From NCBI GenBank assembly GCA_020205615.1, contig CM035166.1, positions 86,384,862-86,448,861 of the forward strand: DNA of 64,000 nt, written 5' to 3'. The position numbers were made by a program, and so were the translations under genes. The notes under the pieces are model-generated. The model was not told where the DNA came from and made no database searches. It was given only the letters and a program-made list of their open reading frames with translations. The stretch's first letter is position 1; every line of letters starts with the position of its first letter. This document shows positions 34,729 to 46,443 of this stretch, piece after piece. Origin of the DNA: Panax quinquefolius. Taxonomy: Eukaryota; Streptophyta; Magnoliopsida; Apiales; Araliaceae.

Positions 34729-35854
34729 CTACAAATGAACAAAGAATCCATTAAAAGAGTTGAGTAGAAAATAAAATCTACTATCTTTTATGATTTAAAA
34801 GGTTTTTCATCATATTATAGCCGAGACTCAACTTTAATAAATATTCCACATCATCGAATCACCCCGCACTACTACCAAGGATATTCTTTAGTATCACGAC
34901 CACAATTATTCACGCACTACTGCCAAGAATAGTCAGGTATTCATTAATGGTCATGATCATGCCAACAACTATCCATCAATGCACTACTTAATTAATCGAG
35001 GATTTTTACCACATCATTTGTAACATTACTTGGCCATGATTATACCGAATAATCTCTCGGTCATAATCATACCAAGTCCATCTATGCACTACAGTGCCAC
35101 GTATGACTTTTACCACATCATTTGTAACATTACTACCATGATTACATAATCAATAGTCTCTCGTCATAATCATACCAAGTCCATCTATGCACCATGTGCC
35201 ACATGATGACTTTCAACATAATATAAATAATGAGGATGATGACAATGATATAAGAATTCAATAAAACAAGTTCAAGAATTATTTTATCCAGAATTATTAA
35301 CGTCCAAATTGTCAACAAGATAATCGCTTTTGTAGTAGAGTAAAATTCAAGAATGATCAAGAATATTTTCATGAAAAGATACTAGATGAAACGCAAATAT
35401 CAAGGATATTCTACTAATTTCATGGAGTATAGAAGTCAAAGTTTTAACCAACCTGGGTATAATAAAGAATGGAATAACAAAAGAAATCACCATGCATGCG
35501 ATAATCAAGACAGTGCAGTGATATTCCAATGTAATAATAAATAATGTAATGTGTCCGGCCAGAAACGCATGCATGTGATGTTCCAATGTAATAATAATAA
35601 AGATTTTAACCAGTCCGTAAAACACACATGCATGTGATGTTCCAATGTAATAATAATAAAGACGGAAACCAGTAGGTAAAAAACATGCATGTGATGTTCC
35701 AATGTAATAATAGAAGAATGTCACCAAGTATAGGTAAACCACAGATACAAAAGTTATTCCAATAGAATAATAAGCAATGGAATAACAACAGCTTCTCTTC
35801 ATGAATAAGAAAGAATAACACCCTTTACTTAGTACAACAAATAATATTCCCTAC
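34729..35854 (-). other. Putative leader intron in Y 3' LTR
   Basis: Minus-strand donor CTAAG|GTAGGG at 35854 and acceptor TTTGTTCATTTGTAG ending at 34729. The 5' LTR has the same pair (43454 and 42259). Confidence 0.4.
35500..35780 (-). repeat. About five 59-60 bp tandem repeats in Y 3' LTR
   Basis: Units contain ATGCATGTGATGTTCCAATG, TAATAATAATAAAGA and ACCAGTC.GTAAAAC. Overlapping minus-strand open frames (35347-35821) are products of the repeat. Confidence 0.8.
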
Positions 35855-35967
35855 CTTAGAAGAACTGAATATTGAAAAAGTGAAGTAAAGAATACTTTTC
35901 TTCTCTCTCTATAGTTTCTCTCTAGAGTTTTTGAATTCGTAAGAAATAATGAAGGAATGAGTTTTCT

Positions 35968-35975
35968 ATTTATAG
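35968..35975 (-). promoter_or_regulatory. TATA box of Y 3' LTR
   Basis: Minus-strand TATAAATAG in TTTCTATAAATAGAAAAC; copy in the 5' LTR at 43579-43586. Confidence 0.75.
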
Positions 35976-36130
35976 AAAAACTAAGGGTGGCTCTTGGTCT
36001 TAACGAAGGTCAAAATGACTTCGTAATATCAAGAGACAACTACTATTTCATGAAGGGGTAATTAACCCTCGAACAATCAAGAGGCGCTTAACTCTCGTAA
36101 TATCAAGGGACAACTACTATTTCATGTAAG

Positions 36131-36380
36131 GGATAATTACTATCGACGAAGGTAATTACTATCGACGAAGGTAATTACTATTGAAGAAGGTAATTACTAT
36201 CGATTTAAAGTAAATACTATCGACGAAGGTAAATACTATCGACGAAGGTAATTACTATTCACAAAGGTAATTACTATGAAGAAGGTAATTACTATCGACG
36301 AAAGTAAATACTATCGACGAAGGTAAATACTATCGACGAAGGTAATTACTATTCACAAAGGTAATTACTATCGATGAAGA
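36131..36380 (-). repeat. 19-bp tandem array in U3 of Y 3' LTR, about 13-14 units
   Basis: Unit (plus strand) GTAATTACTATCGACGAAG with variants GTAAATACTATCGACGAAG and GTAATTACTATTCACAAAG. The variants recur in an ordered pattern. It lies upstream of the TATA box in element sense. Confidence 0.9.
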
Positions 36381-37059
36381 GACTCTTAGATGATGACATA
36401 TGGGGCCCCCATAAAATAATCAAACTTACCACAAACGCCTCATAAACAGACTCTTTATATACATCAAGGATGAATTACCACAAATCATTTTATTTTTAAT
36501 CAACACATAATTAATCTTTCAACAATTATTAATCATTTATAACTTGTCGTCTCAATTAATAATATAACATATTATATGATGATAATCGTGACAATAATTG
36601 AATCAATAATATAAGAGATATGATGCAAGAATTATCAGAAAGTAATAATTGAGTATAGCTAAGTGACTTCTCACGAAGCATCAATAATCAATATACCGTG
36701 CTGCTACTACGCAACCACGCCAGACATCGCATTTTTACCACCGGGTAGTTCAACAGCTTTTAACGCAGAACACCTCCGCCGTTATTTTTATAGAAAGATA
36801 ATTTTGTCGTTTTCTAACTACGACATAATACTTCCGCCAGGGGTCTAATGATGATTGAGCCGTCGTATTAATATTCCCCGACAAAAAGAATATTCCCCAC
36901 CAAACTAATATTTTATAACAACTTGCTTACTTTGCAAAATTTATAAATATTACCCACAACTATAACATTATATCAAATTTATTCCATAATATTCAAAAAT
37001 AATATTTATAGAAAATTCATCTTTATTTATAAAAGCCCTTCTTACAAAATTTCTTCCTC

Positions 37060-37660
37060 GAAATTTTAAATTAGGGTACGCACTGGTATGTCGAAGAGGT
37101 AAAGATACCTTGATTTCATTTCGCATTCTAACTCCCAAGTCATTTCCTCAACATCGTGATTCCTCCACAAAACTTCGACTTGAGGTATAACCTCGAGCGT
37201 AGAATATGTTCCTTCTTATCCAAAATTTGAACAGAACTCTTCATACGCCAAATCTTCCGCTATTTCGTCCGGCTTCTAACTCAATAATATGGTTCGGGTC
37301 TTTCACATATTTACGTAATATGGATATATGAAAAACGTTATGAACACGTAGACATATTTCAAGCGTAAAGTTTAGTCTATATAGGCCACGCTCCTACTCG
37401 ATCGAGGATTAAAATGGACCGATGAATCGAGGATTAAGTTTTCTCTCTTTTCAAATCTTGTAACTCCTTTCCATGGAGCAACTCTTAACAACACATGATC
37501 TCCTATATCGAATTCCACGCCCTTTCGATGAAGATCAACATAACTCTTTTTGTCGATTTTGTGAGGTTTTTATACGTCGTTTCGGATCGTTTCAATCTTT
37601 TCCGTAGTCATACGCATCAACTCCGGCCCCAACAACGCTAAGCTTCACCCACCTCATCCC
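37060..37660 (-). pseudogene. Y integrase C-terminus and chromodomain-like tail
   Basis: Minus-strand pieces: LLHGKELQDLKREK and FILDRVGA-like (37380-37480), YVKDPNHII-like (37290-37310), VQILDKKEHILRS and VKVLWR.H-like (37150-37230), ending in an AK..QGIFTSS-like stretch. The order matches E2 (11851-12389). Many stops. Confidence 0.6.
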
Positions 37661-37699
37661 AAAGATAATCGAGAACGACACTTTCTTCCATACAACGCT

Positions 37700-38420
37700 C
37701 GAATGGAGCCATGCCAATACTTGCTTGATAATCTGTTGTTGTAGGAAAACTTCACCAATGGTAAGAACTTGTCCCAACTCCCTTGAAATCAAGGACACAG
37801 AGTCTTAATAGATCTTCAAGAGTTTGAATAGTCCCTCCGATCGTCCGTCTGCTTTGAGGATGATATGCCGAGCTAAATCGTAAGTCTGTGCTCATGGCTT
37901 TTTGCAAACTAACCCAAAATCGTGAAGTGAATCTTGGGTCTCGATCGTAAACTATGGATACCGCAGATACCATGCAGCCTTACAATCTTCGTTTATGTAC
38001 ATATGAGCAAGACGTTCAAGTGTATAAGTTTCTCAGATCGGTAAGAAATGAGCAGACTTGGTCAATCTATCAACAATGACCCAAATCGCATCAATGCCTC
38101 GAGAAACCTTAGGAAGACCCCAGAACTAAATCCATGGTAATGTGCTCCCACTTCCATTCGGAATTTCAAGTGGTTGCAATGGACCTTTTGGTACTTGATG
38201 TCCGCTTTAACTCGATGACAAGTTAGACACCTCGAGATAAACAAACGCTTATCTCTTTCTTCATATTGCTCCACCAAAATGTATTTATTTAATATCATGA
38301 TACATTTGGCACTCCTGTGATAGATTGCAAATGGTGTGTCAGACGCGCTCCATCATGATATTATACTTTAAATCGTGGTCGTTAGGAACACAAAGTCCGG
38401 AGTCGACTCAAGTATTTCTT
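37700..38420 (-). pseudogene. Y integrase zinc-binding and core domains
   Basis: CLTCHRVKADIKYQKV (38298-38200) is the CC half of the HHCC finger. The core is readable as VSIVYDRDPRFTSRFWVSLQ and AYHPQSRRTIGGTIQTLEDL (37960-37800), the latter with Asn/Asp- and Glu-bearing positions partly changed (TIGGT for TIERT in E2, which removes the usual Glu). Frameshifts separate pieces. Confidence 0.75.
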
Positions 38421-38689
38421 CTTCATCGATTCTTGCTTCCTAAGATAGCACATTCTTGCAGACTTTTTTCCTCATACGCATCGCCTCCGTGTCCGTAGCT
38501 CGAGCAACTTTAACTTTATCGATTAAAGTCTGGCTCTACTCAGATACTCGCTATCATCACACGCATCCCTCGAGTCTTTAACTCTATCTCCATCCTTTGC
38601 AAGTCACACAAAATGGGCCTCTTGCGTTGACAATAACGCACTCAGACTTGATATGATCTTCTACTCAACGCGCCTACTACCACGCTCGC

Positions 38690-39110
38690 TTTTCCGTGAT
38701 GGTATTAGATGGTATGATCATAATCTTTCAACAGATTCAAGCCAACGTCGTTGTCGCATATCGAGTTCCTTTTGAGTGAAGAAATATTCGAGGCTTTTAT
38801 GATCCGTAAAGATCTCCACTTTCTCCCCATACAAGTAATGCCTACAAATTTTAAGTGCAAAGATAATAGCTACCAACTCTAGATCACGAGTAGGATAATT
38901 CCTCTCATATTCTTTTGAGTTGTCATGAGGCATAAAGCTATAACTTTTCCATGTTGCATGAGAACACATCCCAACCCTTTGCTCAAGCATCATCAGAAAT
39001 GACAAATCCTCCGAGCCGATGGTATGCGTAACAAGTGTTAAATAAGTCTCCTCTTGAGTTCTTGAAAACTCTTCTCACATTCTTCGCTCCAACCGAACTT
39101 TATATCTTTT
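38690..39110 (-). pseudogene. Y RNase H domain
   Basis: Open from 39005 down: [60 protein letters not shown]. Upstream, [17 protein letters not shown] lies in another frame (39050-39100). This is the same order as E2 10311-10790. Confidence 0.8.
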
Positions 39111-40000
39111 CGAGTCACCGAAGTCAATGGAGTAGCGATTCGAGAAAATCCTTCCACGAATCTCCGATAATAACCAATTTAAACCGAGAAAGCTACGATT
39201 TTGGCCATCGATTTAGGTTGTTCCCACTTTGAATAGCTTCAATCTTTGTTGGGTCAACAGATATTCCATGACTTGATACCACGTGCCCAAGGAATGCTAC
39301 TTCTTCAAGCCGTAACTCGCATTTCTTCAACTCGCATAAAGCTTATATTCACGAAGCTTTTGGAGTGTCACCTCAAGTGTTGCTTTCATGATCTTCACGA
39401 CTTTTGGAATAAATAAGGATGTCATCAATAAAGACGACCACAAAGTGATCTAAATATTCCTTGAATACTCTGGTTCATCATATCCATGAAGGCGTTAGGA
39501 GCATTAGTCAATCCAAAGGACATGACTAGAATTCATAATGCCCGCATCGAAGTTCGAAAGCCGCTTTCGAATGTCACGGTTCTAATCTTCAATTAGTGAT
39601 ATCCAAACGAAGATCAATCTTTGAAAAGAATTTCGCTCCTTGAATCGGGTCAAACAGTCATCAATACGTGGCAATGGATACCTATTTTGATGGTGACATG
39701 ATTCAACTCCCGATAATCAATACAAAGTCGATACTCTCATCTTTCTTCTTCATTTAATAGAACAGAGCACCCCAAGGAGAAGTACTAGGACTAATAAAGC
39801 CAATGTCTAACAATTCTCGCAATTGGGTCTTTAACTCTCAAGTTCAATAGAGCCATTCGATATGGGGCTTTGGAAATAGGTTTTGTAAGACGGTTCAAGG
39901 TCGATACAAAATTCAATTTCACGCCCGGGGTAGGCCAGAAGTTCTTCTGGGAATACGTCAGAAATTTATTAACAATAGAAATATCGCTCAAAAATCGACG
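39111..40000 (-). pseudogene. Y reverse transcriptase, broken
   Basis: Minus-strand blocks: KAPYRMALLNLRVKD (39870-39830), [14 protein letters not shown] (39715-39670), [19 protein letters not shown] (39525-39470), a frameshifted site where E2 has the catalytic FIDD, and [17 protein letters not shown] near 39120-39170. No frame spans more than 70 codons. Confidence 0.8.
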
Positions 40001-40059
40001 ATTTTTGTTTAAATCATGACATGAGCTAAGAAAGCTTCGACATCCGCTTTTTCAATAAA

Positions 40060-40490
40060 CGAATAGCTTTTTATGGCTTCGAGATGACCGTGATTGATTT
40101 TAATGGTTTGGTCGTTTGAATTCGCATAATAGGTTGATTAGGAATATGAAAGCTAACAACCTTACAAAAACAATCAATTTTTGCATGATAAGTAGTTAAC
40201 CAATCAATCCTCAGAATCACGCCAAATGCAAGTATTTTTAATGAAATAAGATCGACAGTAATGTGAGGGTACCGATTTGAACCAAACAAGACTTATAAAA
40301 AGTGGATGTAATGAAGGTTTCTCCCAACGGAGTTTCCACAGATAAGTCAAAGTCTAATTTCTCCTGAGTCAAATTTAATCGATGAGCGCAAGTAGGAGAA
40401 ATAAAAGAATGGATAGAACCCAGATCAAATAAAGTATAGACTTCATTAGAGTTTATGATAAGCTTGCCCATGATGACCTCATTCGGGTTC
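40060..40490 (-). pseudogene. Y aspartic protease with DLG at the active site
   Basis: MGKLIINSNEVYTLFDLGSI then HSFISPTCAHRLNLTQEKLD (40471 down) is a gypsy retropepsin; the usual D-S/T-G reads D-L-G (GAT CTG GGT). The C-terminal half (ILAFGVILRIDWLTTYHAKI, about 40240-40170) follows in another frame. E1 has NLG with the same CTG codon. Without a Ser or Thr after the Asp, activity is doubtful. Confidence 0.75.
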
Positions 40491-40599
40491 CTTGCTCTCG
40501 GGAGGTCACAACAAACGCTTCCTCAGACTACCGGTTTTGACTTTTCTCGACTACTTTGGTGCCTCCATCCTAGTTGAATTTGTCTTGATGAACGACAAA

Positions 40600-40870
40600 A
40601 TCGAGCTAAGTGACCTTCTCTTCCACAATTATAACATACTTTGACTGGCATATAGCATTCGGATCGATGTGTCCCTCTCCTCCGCATTTGAAGCATATGA
40701 TAGGTGGTCTTTCTCCTTCCTTAACAACGGTGTCAGGCCGACGTCTTTCCATCATTGTTGAATCTCTTTTCTTGAAATGTCCATTCTTATTGTTTTGGCC
40801 CCGATTACCACCCAAATGGTTACCATATCCGCCCGTTGATTCCTCCACGCTTGTTGTCACCGCTCGATGA
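40600..40870 (-). pseudogene. Y gag zinc knuckle
   Basis: ERPPIICFKCGGEGHI followed by DPNAIC in the minus strand (40720-40650) is a CX2CX4HX4-5C knuckle with slightly wrong last spacing. Upstream Gly/Asn-rich linker (GGYGNHLGGNRGQNN). The knuckle binds element RNA. Confidence 0.75.
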
Positions 40871-40983
40871 CTACTCTCCGGTATTATATAATTTTGTTTA
40901 CCGCTTCTCTTTTTAGTCAGGTTGACTCGTTATCGCGCTCCACTAACTAAGCCCTATTTACAACATCCGAATACAAACACGGT

Positions 40984-41690
40984 TTATGAGAAATAAGATG
41001 TCGACGTATCTCCCGCTTCAAACCTCTTAAAACATTCGCGCCATTTCTCTTCATTATCCACCAAGTGGGACGAAACCGTGATAACTCCGCAAATTTTGCC
41101 TCGTATTGCGATGGACACTACCATATTGTTTTGTTCCAACTTGATAAACTCCACCTCCTTCATGTGGCGTAATACTTTCAGAAAGTATTTGTCGTTGAAT
41201 GCCTCCCCGAACTTCTCCCAAGATATCTTCAAGACAAAGAAGTCGAGTAATGCTTTTACCGATTCCCACCAAGAATCCGCCTCCGCGCAACATAAAGGCG
41301 CAAAGGAACCTTTTGCTTCCTGAGCATCCCAAGACATCAAATATCTTGGTAATCTGCTTTATCCATGCTTCCGCCGAAGTGGTTTTGCTCTCCTTAAACT
41401 CCGATGGTCCCAGCCCTCGAATTGTTTAGCGGACCACCGAGAGTTTTTCGTGTTTCCACCCCACGTTTTGGACAGGAGTCACTCTCGCTTTCTTTGTCAG
41501 ATAAATCGCATAAAGTCTCGAACATTTGATCATTCATCGGTTGGTCGTTGTTGTTGTTTGCATGAGGATTGTCGCCTTCCCGATGCACATTATCCTCGAT
41601 TATCGATATGTGGTGAATCAACGATCGCTGTGCTCCATTGCTATTCTCAACATTCTCGATGTCATTTTCAGACATCGCCACAAAACAAAA
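40984..41690 (-). pseudogene. Y gag
   Basis: An acidic N-terminus (MAMSENDIENVENSNGAQRS, 41681 down) runs to a frameshift near 41390. The gag core follows: MMSWDAQEAKGSFA (41340), ADSWWESVKALL, WEKFGEAFNDKYFLKVLRHM, KEVEFIKLEQNNMVVSIAIR, ending FKRFEAGDTST. It belongs to the retrotransposon gag family. Confidence 0.8.
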
Positions 41691-41834
41691 GGTTAATTGA
41701 CATGTAACAAATTATCTCTATATTCGACCACCAATAAAATAGCACATAAACTTAGGTAGGTCATACTAGCGAAGGTATTCCCCTGCCTCCCCTCCTAGTA
41801 CTATTCTCACATCTTAGCCAGGATCATATCCTAA

Positions 41835-41845
41835 GCTCGATACCA
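41835..41845 (-). other. Primer-binding site of Y
   Basis: Minus-strand TGGTATCGAGC, four bases from the LTR end; one base short of TGGTATCAGAGC. Confidence 0.8.
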
Positions 41846-43578
41846 AACCGTGACGCCCCCCAAAATTAGGTATACATCACCCATCTTGGATAGTCGATAC
41901 ATGGTATGTAATTTAAATACAACTTACTAATATAACTGCTGGTATAATACGACATAAACCGTGAGTTTGAATACAAATATTGTCTACTAGATATTATACA
42001 AACTCAAAAGGAGTCCTCATTACAATTATTATCACACTATTTCGCGTAATAGTGAGGACTACTAATGTTATCCTCTCGACCATTACTCCGCTCCCCGACT
42101 CGTCCCAGCCTATATTCTCATTTCAAGAGAACGGTGAAAGAAAGGGTGAGCTCAACTAGCTCAAGAAGAAATATTATGACTAAGATATTGCGTAATAAAT
42201 TATCATTAGCTTCAACAAAAGTGTTAAACCGATAAAATATAATGAACATCAAGTTTAACTACACAGAGAACCAAAGAATCCATTAAAAGAGTCAAGTAGA
42301 AAATAAAATCTACTATCTTTTATGATTTAAAAGGTTTTTCATCATCGTTATAGTCGAGACTCAACTTTTAATAAATATTCCACATCATCGAATCACCCCC
42401 GCACTACGGCCAAGGATATTCTTTTTAGTATCACGACCACAATTATTCATGCACTACGGCCAAGAATAGTCAGGTATTCATTAATGGTCATGATCATGCC
42501 AACAATTGTCCATCAATGCACTACTACCATCGAGAATTTTTACCACATCATTTGTAACATTACTACCACATGATTATACCTAATAATCCTCGGTCATAAT
42601 CATACCAAGTCCATCTATGCACTACAGCCCACTGATGACTTTTTACCACATCATTTGTAACATTACTACCACATGATTACAACGGAATAGTCTCGGTCAT
42701 ATTCATACCAAGTCCATCTATGCACTACGTGCCACACAGATGACTTTCAACATAATATAAACATGAGGATGATGACAATGATATAAGAATTCAATAAAAC
42801 AAGTTCAAGAATTATTTTATCCAGAATTATTAACGCCCAAATTGTCAACAAGACATTTTTTAGAGAGTAAAATTCAAGAATGATCAAGAATATTTTTATG
42901 AAAAGATACTAGATGAAACGAAAATATCAAGGATATTCTACTAATTTCATGGAGTATAGAAGTCAAAGTTTTAACCAACTGGGTATAATAAAGAATGGAA
43001 TAACAAAAGAAATCACCACGCATGCGATGCAATCGAGTTATTGTGCAAAAGTTATTCCAATGTAATAATAAATAACGGAAATTGTGTCCGGCGTGAAACG
43101 CATGCACACGCATGTGATGTTCCAACAGAATGATAAAGAATGGAACCAGTCCGCCAGAAAAACACATGCATGTGATGTTCCAAATGTAATAATAAAAAGA
43201 TTTTAACCAGTCCTGTAAAACACATGCATGTGATGTTCCAAATGAATAATAATAAAGATTTTAACCAGTCCGATGTAAAACACACAAATGTGATGTTCCA
43301 ATGTAATAATAGAAGAATGTCACCAAGTATAGGTAAACCATGCAGATACAAAGTTATTCCAATAGAATAATAAGCAATGGAATAACAACAGCTTCTCTTC
43401 ATGAATAAGAAAGAATAACACCCTTTATTTAGTACAACAAATAATATTCCCTACCTTAGAAGAATCGAATATTCGAAAAATGAAGTAGCGGTAATACTTT
43501 TCTTCTTCTTTTCTCTCTATAGTTTCTCTCTGTAGTTTCAAAGTGAATTCGTAAGAAATAATGAAGGAATGAGTTTTC

Positions 43579-43586
43579 TATTTATA
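43579..43586 (-). promoter_or_regulatory. TATA box of Y 5' LTR
   Basis: Minus-strand TATAAATA in the same context as at 35968. Confidence 0.75.
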
Positions 43587-43740
43587 GAAAACCGAGGGTG
43601 GTTTCTTGGTCTTAACGAAGGGTCAAAATGACTTTCGTAATATCAAGAGACAACTACTATTTGCGAAGGGGTAATTAACCCTGGAACAATCAAGAGGCGC
43701 TTAACTCTTGGTAATATCAAGGGACAACTACTATTTGCGA

Positions 43741-44010
43741 AGGGGTAATTACTATCGACGAAGGTAATTACTATCGACGAAGGTAATTACTATCAAGAAG
43801 GTAATTACTATCGATTTAAAGTAAATACTATCGACGAAGGTAAATACTATCGACGAAGGTAAATACTATCGACGAAGGTAATTACTATTCACAAAGGTAA
43901 TTACTATCAAGAAGGTAATTACTATCGACGAAGGTAAATACTATCGACGAAGGTAAATACTATCGATTTAAGGTAATTACTATTCACAAAGGTAATTACT
44001 ATCGACGAAG
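43741..44010 (-). repeat. 19-bp tandem array in U3 of Y 5' LTR, 14 units
   Basis: Same units as 36131-36380 and nearly the same order of variants, including the odd ATCGATTTAAA unit as fourth. Confidence 0.9.
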
Positions 44011-44679
44011 AGACTCTTAGATGATGACATATGGGCCCCCATAAAATAATCAAACTTACCACAAACGCCTCATAATGGACTCTTTATATACATCAAGGAT
44101 CGAATAAAATTACCACAAATCATTTTATTTTAATCAACACATAATTAATCTTTCAACAATTATTAATCATTTATAACTTGTCGCCTCAATTAATAATATA
44201 ACATATTATATGATGATATCGTGACAATAATTGAATCAATAATATAAGAGATATGATGCAAAGAATTATCGTAGTAATAATTGAGTATAGCTAAGTGACT
44301 TATCACGAAGCATCAATAATCAATACCGTGGTGCTACTACGCAACCACGCCAGACATCGCAGACTTTTACCAATTTGGTATTCAACAGCTTTTACTAAGA
44401 ACACCTCCGCCGTTATTTTTATAGAAAGATAATTTTGTCGTTTTCTAACTACGACAATATTTCCGTTGTGGGGTCCACCAATGATTGAGCCGTCGTATGA
44501 ATATTCCCCGATAAAAAGAATATTCCCCGACCAAACGAATATTTTATAACAACTTACTTACTTTGCAAAATTTATAAATATTACCCACAACTATAACATT
44601 ATATCAAATTTATTCTATAATATTCAAAAATAATATTTATAGAAAATTCATCTTTATTTATAAAAGCTGGGGTCTTACA

Positions 44680-44684
44680 CTGAG
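44680..44684. other. Target site duplication of Y, right copy (CTGAG)
   Basis: Matches 34312-34316. Confidence 0.92.
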
Positions 44685-46443
44685 TTTGATGACTCTGTAC
44701 CAGCAAAAATTACAAAAGTCAAGAAGAAATCCAGAAGTGTGAAGAGAGCTGGTGGTGTGAAGAAAGCTCAAGCCCTATCAAGAAGTCTCTTCTCCTTGAA
44801 CAAGGACAAAGAAGAAAAAGTCCTAACTGCTGAAACTACAAAGAGGAGAAGCAGCAGGTTGCTTCAAGGACCAATCAGCAAGAAAGCTAAGGTGGAAGAC
44901 AAACCGTCCTCGGCTTCCTGTAGCAAAGACATCCTTTCAAGAAAGGGACGAAGAGTCAGCAGAAGTAAAGGAAACAGATGTCAAGGCTGAGTCCCCACAG
45001 ACAACATCCAGAAATGAAAATGAAGCTGATATGATGGAAGAAAGTGCAGCATCTACTGATAAAGAAGAATGCTCAAGCCCCGTGGCCAATTCTCAGAGCA
45101 GTCACTTTGATGATTAAGAAGAAATTCAAGATGACCAAATTGCTTCCCCAAATGCAACTGCCCCAATGACCCAAGATCATAGGTCAAGTAATGCTGTGTC
45201 TGAAGAAGAAGAACTTTCCCCCACCAATCCAGACAGCCACCTTGCTAAATCAAGAGTTGATGAGATGACAGAAGAAGAGTTTGTTCCTGCCTGTGCTGAA
45301 CCCCAAGGAAGTGTGTCTGCTGAACCAGAGGAGTCTGATTCTGAAGAAGAAGAAGAGTCTGACTCTCCCAAACCTGAGCCTCCAAGAAGAATGAAAAGCT
45401 ACAGACTGCGAGCCATGTTTGCCTCCAAAAGGAATAGTGGCCAATCAAATGCCATCATTGAATTGAGTGATGATGAGTCTGTATCTCCGGGAGAAAGTGC
45501 TGAATATGAAACCAGCAGTGAAGAGGAAGAATGAGGAAATCCTTGCTGAAGAAGGTTCTGGTCATGAAATGCAATAAGGACTCTCTGCTGAAGCTGATCA
45601 AAATGATTCCGATTCTGAGAAAGAAGAAGTAGAAAATGACTCCAATTCTGAAGATCAGGAACAAGAAGAACCAGAACTCTACCCTGTCCTTTCACCTATA
45701 AGATTCACCAGAAGGATAGTGGTAGAAGTTCCTAATGAACCATCAGAGACTCCACCTGATAGATGGGTAAACTATGGAGATGAGCAGCTCAGAGTAGTAA
45801 GAATGACTACTTTTGACTTAGCCAAGAACTGGAACAATATAGAGCTAGATTGCTCAACCATTCTCTACAACCCTGATGATCTGATGATGAGATGGTTCTT
45901 CCAGTGGATGCCATGGCTAAAGGCCTTTACTGAAGGAGATGAAAGCTACCTCAGCTGGTGCTACAAGACATTTCCAAGCATGGAACTGGTAGCTCAAAAC
46001 TTCCCAAGGGTGAAAAGTTATGCTACAAAGATGATTACAAACCAGCCTCACTTCAAGGTCTATCGACATGCTGGAAATCTTTATATCCCCTACGATCGTA
46101 GAGTGGATTCTGAAGGACAAAGAGCCATGACCAAGGAGCTGGTCGTAGAGTCTTTTCACTCTACTGCTGACGATGTTCAAGCTCAAAACCAGAAGCCTCC
46201 TTATGCTCAAGCACTACTATCAGACATTCCCTCATCCTCAACCAGTGATTGGAACTCAACGATTGCTCAGATTCTCCAAGCCTTTGAAAAATTGTCCAAA
46301 GATGAAGATTGTAGAGTCCAATCCAATGCTCAACCTGAAGCTACCCAACAAAAGGATCAAACTACTTTGGCACAAGAACTATTGAAGAGTTCTGATGATC
46401 TAAGCGAGAAAATATCTCTGCTCACTGAAGAATCACAACAGTA
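44685..46443 (+). pseudogene. X protein, central part: basic linker, acidic region and unknown domain
   Basis: Continues the X frame after Y: FDDSVPAKITKVKKKSR, then Lys/Arg-rich to 44990. A frame change is followed by an acidic Ser/Glu-rich region (45166-45534) with EEEELSPTNPDS, SDSEEEEESDSP and LSDDESVSPGES. After another shift, 45719-46441 gives 241 codons with a compact-looking domain: PPDRWVNYGDEQLRVVRMTT, FDLAKNWNNIEL, LMMRWFFQWMPWLKAF, SWCYKTFPSMELVAQNFPRV, HAGNLYIPYDRRV. I do not recognise this domain. It ends in a Gln/Ser-rich stretch. The codons for YDRRVDS use the ATCGTAG motif (46090-46101 is the palindrome CTACGATCGTAG). Probably one protein with the N-terminal domain at 33520. 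Confidence 0.5.

Larger units (their letters stand above)
34317..37046 (-). repeat. Y 3' LTR, 2730 bp
   Basis: Starts TGTGACGCCCCC (plus strand) next to CTGAG; its inner end CTTACA at 37046 meets AAATTTCTTCCTCG without a recognisable polypurine tract. Contains five to six GTAGTGCA-core repeats (34880-35200), 60-bp repeats (35500-35780), a TATA box (35968-35975) and the 19-bp array (36131-36380). Confidence 0.9.
34317..44679 (-). mobile_element. Y: full-length Tekay-type Ty3/gypsy element, decayed
   Basis: LTRs at 34317-37046 and 41849-44679 with TG..CA ends, 5-bp duplication CTGAG, primer site at 41835-41845 and about 4.8 kb of interior. On the minus strand the order is gag, zinc knuckle, protease, RT, RNase H, integrase and chromodomain-type tail. 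All coding parts are broken by stops and frameshifts. Its LTR sequence pairs it with the solo LTR S. Confidence 0.92.
41849..44679 (-). repeat. Y 5' LTR, about 2.83 kb
   Basis: Element-sense start TGTAAGACCCCAGC at 44679 and end near 41849. Carries the same blocks as the 3' LTR: GTAGTGCA-core repeats (42385-42735), 60-bp repeats (43030-43380), TATA (43579-43586) and a 14-unit 19-bp array (43741-44010). Scattered indels versus the 3' LTR show that the insertion is not recent. Confidence 0.92.

Noticed and set aside
36663..36848. 61-codon plus-strand open frame in Y LTR
   Set aside because: Inside LTR U3, antisense to the element, not open in the other LTR.
45177..45695. Ser-rich and Leu-rich minus-strand open frames
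   Set aside because: Antisense of the acidic Glu/Ser-coding region of X; Glu-rich codons read backward give Ser/Leu/Phe without stops.
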